Shown: piece by piece, positions 59,668-64,000 of the stretch
Layout: the number at the start of each line of letters is the position of its first letter
Position numbering within the stretch: the first letter of the stretch is position 1
Assembly: GCA_963575645.1 (NCBI GenBank)
Contig: OY754467.1
Span: 22,341,001-22,405,000 of the forward strand
Origin: Xanthostigma xanthostigma
Lineage: Eukaryota; Arthropoda; Insecta; Raphidioptera; Raphidiidae
Reading direction: 5' to 3'
DNA: 64,000 nt
The notes under the pieces: model-generated
Database searches by the model: none
What the model saw: only the letters and a program-made list of their open reading frames with translations
Told to the model about the DNA's origin: nothing
Program-made: the position numbers and the translations under genes

Positions 59668-61500
59668 TAGTTTAAGCTCCCATGACACAAAAAGTTACCC
59701 CAAAGAACACCTCAAAATTATAAAGTGAAAATGGCTGAAAAACATGTCAGAAACATGTTACGCCCGCCAGACAAGTAAAAATTTGTTAATTGTTATTTTT
59801 TATGAATTTTTGAAATTTAAAAAAAAACATGATTTTACTTTCCAAAACACCTGCTTGAAATTTATACAATTTGTAGTAAATAATGTACCATTTTTGAAAA
59901 AATTGGTCTGGCTAACAATTTTTGTTAATAAGCTAGCCAGACTTCATTTGTTATAAACTATTTTTTTTTATGAAAATACATTTCATAACACCTCCTTGAA
60001 TTTTTTTTAAAATAAAGTTTAAGATCTCTTCTATCTAATACAACTGGTCTGGCTGACAATTTTTGTTAATAAATTGGTCAGACTTCATTTGTTATAAAAT
60101 TTTTTGTTTATGAAGTCTGTCATAGTAAAAAACATTTTTTCGCTGACAGACCAATTTTTATGAATAAAATAGATGTCAAACCTTCGTTCAGAAAAAAATT
60201 AAGGTGGTGTTTTGACACGGCCCTTGTAAAAGCTAATTTGTTTATAAAAAACGCTGTCACGGCGCTTAAAAATTGAATCTGGCATGGTAAAAAACAATAT
60301 TTTGATGAAAAATGTATTAAAGTATAAAAAAGGGATCTACCGTATTAATTTAGAATAAAAAAAAAATTTTGTTTTCTAGTTAGCAACGATTATACCATAT
60401 TTTTTCATTAAAAAATGTGGTCGCAGCACTCGAAAAATGAAGTCTGTCATAGTAAAAAACATTTTTTCGCTGACAGACCAATTTTTATGCATAAAATATA
60501 TGTCAAACCATCTTTCAGAAAAAAATTAAGGTGATGTTTTGACACGGCCCTTGTAAAAGCTAATTTGTTTATAAAAAAAACGCTGTCACGGCGCTTAAAA
60601 ATTGAATCTGACATGGTAAAAAACAATATTTTGATGAAAAATGTATTAAAGTATATAAAAGGAATCTACCATATTAATTTAGAATAAAAAAAAATTATTT
60701 TTGTGTCTAGTTAGCAACGATTATACCATATTTTTTCATTACATGCGACCACATTTTTTAATGAAAAAATATGGTAATCGCTGCTAACTAGAAAAAAATT
60801 TTTTTTTTTTACTCTAAATTAATACGGTAGATCCCTTTTATATACTTTAATACATTTTTCATCAAAATATTGTTTTTTACCATGCCAGATTCAATTTTTA
60901 AGCGCCTTGACAGCGTTTTTTTATAAACAAATTAGCTTTTACAAGGGCCGTGTCAAAACACCACCTTAATTTTTTTCTGAAAGAAGGTTTGACATCTATT
61001 TTATGCATAAAAATTGGTCTGTCAGCGAAAAAATGTTTTTTACTATGACAGACTTCATAAACAAAAAAATTTATAACAAATGAAGTCTGTCCAATTTATT
61101 AACAAAAATTGTCAGCCAGACCAGTTGTATTAGATAGAAGAGATCTTAAACTTTATTTAAAAAAAAATTCAAGGAGGTGTTATGAAATGTATTTTCATAA
61201 AAAAAAATAGTTTATAACAAATGAAGTCTGGCTAGCTTATTAACAAAAATTGTCAGCCAGACCAATTTTTTCAAAAATGGTACATTATTTACTACAAATT
61301 GTATAAATTTCAAGCAGGTGTTTTGGAAAGTAAAATCATGTTTTTTTTTAAATTTCGAAAATTCATAAAAAATAACAATTAACAAATTTTTACTTGTCTG
61401 GCGGGCGTAACATGTTTCTGACATGTTTTTCAGCCATTTTCACTTTATAATTTTGAGGTGTTCTTTGGGGTAACTTTTTGTGTCATGGGAGCTTAAACTA
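59668..61500. mobile_element. 1.83-kb TAGTTTAAGC palindrome
   Basis: It starts TAGTTTAAGCTCCCATGACA and ends with the complement; AAA lies on both sides. The arms mirror almost exactly: a 70-codon frame at 59744-59956 and its mirror at 61424-61212 differ by one residue. Internally a 310-330-bp unit occurs three times: 60111, 60438 (direct) and 60746-61057 (inverted), so the left side has one extra unit. GGTCTGGCT...AGCCAGAC hairpins recur. The repeated frame resembles no known protein. Confidence 0.88.
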
Positions 61501-63155
61501 AAAAATGAATCCAACATTTGAAAAGTGGTCGAGACATCAAATTAAGGCTTTGAGAGACGCGTTCAAAGGGGAATTACGCTTAGTTATTCAATGATAACTA
61601 GCCGTGTTGACACAAAGGTGTAAGCTATTTACAATTTTTTCACTCATTAAAAACATACTTTACAATAGGCATGGTAGATTTTGAAATTCCCTTCTATAAT
61701 GTAGGTACACATCTACAATTTCCGAATAAAATATTTCAGCAATAAATTAAATTTTAATGCAAATTATTGCATTTTCTTTCTATTTTGAAGTAATCGCGAA
61801 ATTGCTTATGACGTCACGTCTCTATGACAGCTGACTAGATGTTATATATATGGCTGTGGGGCTGTGGTACAGAGGTATTTCGTAGAAAGGTATGTAAAAC
61901 TTAATGATATAATTTATATTAAGTATTTTCCTCAAAGTAAGTACTTAGTAGTAAAAATAGTATGGCTTTATTTAGCTGGAAGTTAACTATAATTAACTAT
62001 AACCTATGACTATTACAACAATAAACCAACTAATTAAATGACGCTGAAGTGAATGATCACAACAAAAATTTAAGCGATATGGTGATTATTGGTGACGATT
62101 TACTTCAAGTATTTGTATTCTCTTTAATTTACAGATAGGCGTGTCGTCATTCGGTGTTTCAGTTAAAATGGCCGATTGCAGTATTATGCACCTTTATTTT
62201 ATTAAAAATCTCAATGTTAATATTAACACTCGGCCATTTTTTAGAATCCTTTCAACACATATTTGCTGTAAAACCAATTATTCTTTTATAGTGTCATCAT
62301 GCCTATTGAGGTTAACATAATATCCAGGGTTCTTTAAACTCGACTCCACAGCCTAGAACGCTTGTTTGGACTGTGTCTTTTTGTCTTCTTTCCTAAATTG
62401 ATAAAAATGCAAAAATTGCTATTCGTCTGCGACGAACAACTTCTACTATAATCGAGTGTTCGTCGTCCATTTTTTTTTGTTGACATCTGAACTGTCACGC
62501 GCCCCAAACCCATCTACAAAACAAGCTTCAATGCACGCATCTGCATAAAGCGACCACATAAAAGTCGTCGCGTAAACCAACGCAGCAGCACGCTTGAGAC
62601 CTAGCAGCCCAATCTAGCAAGGAATCTAGCGGCCAAACCAGCCTCTGAGCCTCGTGTGCAGCGGCCTTATAATGCGCTTGCAAACGTTCTAAAGAAAAGT
62701 AACTAAACACCACAATATTCACAGTTCAGTAAACCCATCACTTCAGTTGAAATTATTTATAAATTTGAGAACATTCTTTTTTAAAGTGACAAAAAATGTG
62801 CGCCCTGGGTGTGTGAAATACGTGTTTTAAAATATAAGTGGCACTTAAATCTTATAGGATACATTGTTGTATTTATTATTCAAATGTCGAGAAGAAAAAC
62901 TTTTATCTTATTTCTTTCAAACCTATAGCTACAGAAAACAAACTATTAAATAATCACTTATAAATATCGATACTGACAACTTAGGAGATTTGAATATTTC
63001 CAGGAATAGTTTGGATCCATCATGTATTGTAATACAGTCAATTAGACCATTTTCCCAAATATTTCGAGGCTTCACGATTTTTCAAAAACGACTCACCTCG
63101 ATAGACAAATAGATATGTAACTTGTATGATAATAATATACTATACGATATTTGTG
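61501..63155. other. Spacer, nothing recognised
   Basis: AT-rich, with a slightly GC-richer end at 62480-62670 that carries the right half of the AAGGCCGCT pair. GGCCGATTGC near 62170 and CTCGGCCATT near 62230 are a weak inverted pair. No gene seen. Confidence 0.45.
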
Positions 63156-63705
63156 GTTGGTGCATGTCCGATAATCATTTTAGGTGCTCTAAAGAATTGC
63201 TGAAACTCAAACAGCATACAGGGTGGGTCAAAAAATATAAAAATTGTACAAGAGTAAAGTGCCCTTATTTAAAAAAATTCAGCAAAATGTTATAAGAAAA
63301 AGTTGTTTAGAATTAAAAGTTATGGCCAAATACCAAAACATGGCCTTCTAAGAAAAAAATTTTTTTTTTTTGAAAAACCAAAATTATAATTTTTTTGAAA
63401 AATGTTTTTTATACTTACCTTAAACACACTAATAAATTATTCAAAATCAAATCAATTTCGCATTACTTTGTTCAATTTCAGGCATATTTGTAAAATTAAC
63501 TTAGATTTTTAATTTTTTATGGAATCACAAACTTTATGTTTGTTGCAACGATATTAAACACCCTGTATGCTGTTTGAGTTTCAACAATTCTAAGAGCACC
63601 TAAAATGATTATCGGACATGCACCAACTTTTGGCAATATTTGTATTTTGGTTGTGCATTTAATTGAAAATTTTCCCATATGTTGCACACTTAAGTGACCA
63701 CACTG
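63156..63705. mobile_element. Second copy of the CAGTGTGGTCACTT MITE, left end missing
   Basis: It matches 11413-12036 from GTTGGTGCATGTCCGATAAT to the right terminus CTTAAGTGACCACACTG followed by TA. The outer 100 bp of the left arm is absent. Similarity is high throughout, so both insertions are comparatively recent. Confidence 0.88.
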
Positions 63706-64000
63706 TATAATATTTTAGAACCACCTAATCATCATTGATGATGGTATAGCTGTCCAAACGATCGCCTGGTGTTTTAAATATAAAAATTTTAATATATATT
63801 TTTTTAAATTTGGATAATGGTCTAATTTACTCAATTACAATAATAACTTTTTTAAAAAATAGTCGAATAATTTTTAATATTGCTTTTGCAGATTGTTTTA
63901 TATTTCATAAAGAGATGAAAAATTCCTCAGAGTTGTTATAAACTTTTAAAATAGGTAATATTCTGTTTATAATTATAGCATTCGAATTTTAGCTTTCAGT
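63706..64000. other. Window end, nothing recognised
   Basis: AT-rich sequence without a gene or repeat end. Confidence 0.5.

Larger units (their letters stand above)
57074..62668. repeat. Possible 5.6-kb TIR pair
   Basis: AAGGCCGCTACACACGAG at 57074 faces CTCGTGTGCAGCGGCCTT ending at 62668, 17 of 18 matching. They could bound one element into which two palindromic elements were inserted, or be ends of two separate copies. No target duplication is clear, and the interior contains no recognised transposase. Confidence 0.4.

Noticed and set aside
59744-61424. Two identical-looking 70-residue genes in opposite orientation
   Set aside because: They are mirror images produced by one palindrome, with low-complexity hydrophobic/Lys-Phe composition and no known domain.
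62528-62722. Minus-strand open frame near the window end
   Set aside because: Short, no domain, and overlaps the AAGGCCGCT repeat end.

Overview
The window is nuclear DNA from an insect, or at least an arthropod. It is very AT-rich, it has one spliced gene with GT-AG introns, and it carries insect-type mobile DNA: a mariner remnant, a Helitron with TC...CTAG ends, hAT-like MITEs, LINEs, a Penelope-like fragment and a tRNA-Ala-headed SINE. I cannot name the order. No operons, CRISPR arrays, phage or bacterial genes were seen.

One host gene is supported. It is a five-exon plus-strand gene (4897-4974, 6556-6646, 11186-11331, 16868-17084, 19063-19286) for a 251-residue four-pass membrane protein. 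It resembles the insect DUF4728 family (Drosophila pasiflora proteins). The splice phases join without a stop. Its introns hold a Helitron with a nested mariner, several inverted-repeat MITEs, a 120-bp tandem repeat and a hAT-like remnant.

Downstream, from 19.3 kb to the end, nearly everything recognisable is transposon-derived. 21-28 kb: a long-inverted-repeat element, a hAT MITE, LINE 3' pieces and a palindrome capped by 15-bp tandem repeats. 29-34.6 kb: a Penelope-like fragment and an old LINE broken by two MITEs. 35.4-38.7 kb: a young two-ORF LINE with one frameshift in the reverse transcriptase. 39.1-41.8 kb: a terminal-inverted-repeat element interrupted by an I/R1-type LINE. 44.5-48 kb: two hAT-like MITEs, one ACGTGATAACGT repeat and a second copy of the 21-kb element. 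48-49.4 kb: an R1-like LINE remnant. 51.4-53.2 kb: a long-TIR element with internal tandem repeats. 53.9-54.3 kb: a SINE with a perfect 11-bp target duplication. 55.2 kb: a small satellite. 57.1-62.7 kb: nested palindromes. 63.2 kb: a second copy of the MITE found in the host intron.

The best candidate for something undescribed is a group of three very long inverted-repeat elements (21027-22186, 46676-47905, 59668-61500). They share the terminus TAGYTTA and each is flanked by a 3-bp direct repeat (ATA, AAC, AAA), although their bodies are of two unrelated kinds. This suggests one unidentified transposase mobilising different palindromes. A second candidate is the repeat family with asymmetric ends and an internal ACGTGATAACGT palindrome, present in five whole or partial copies.
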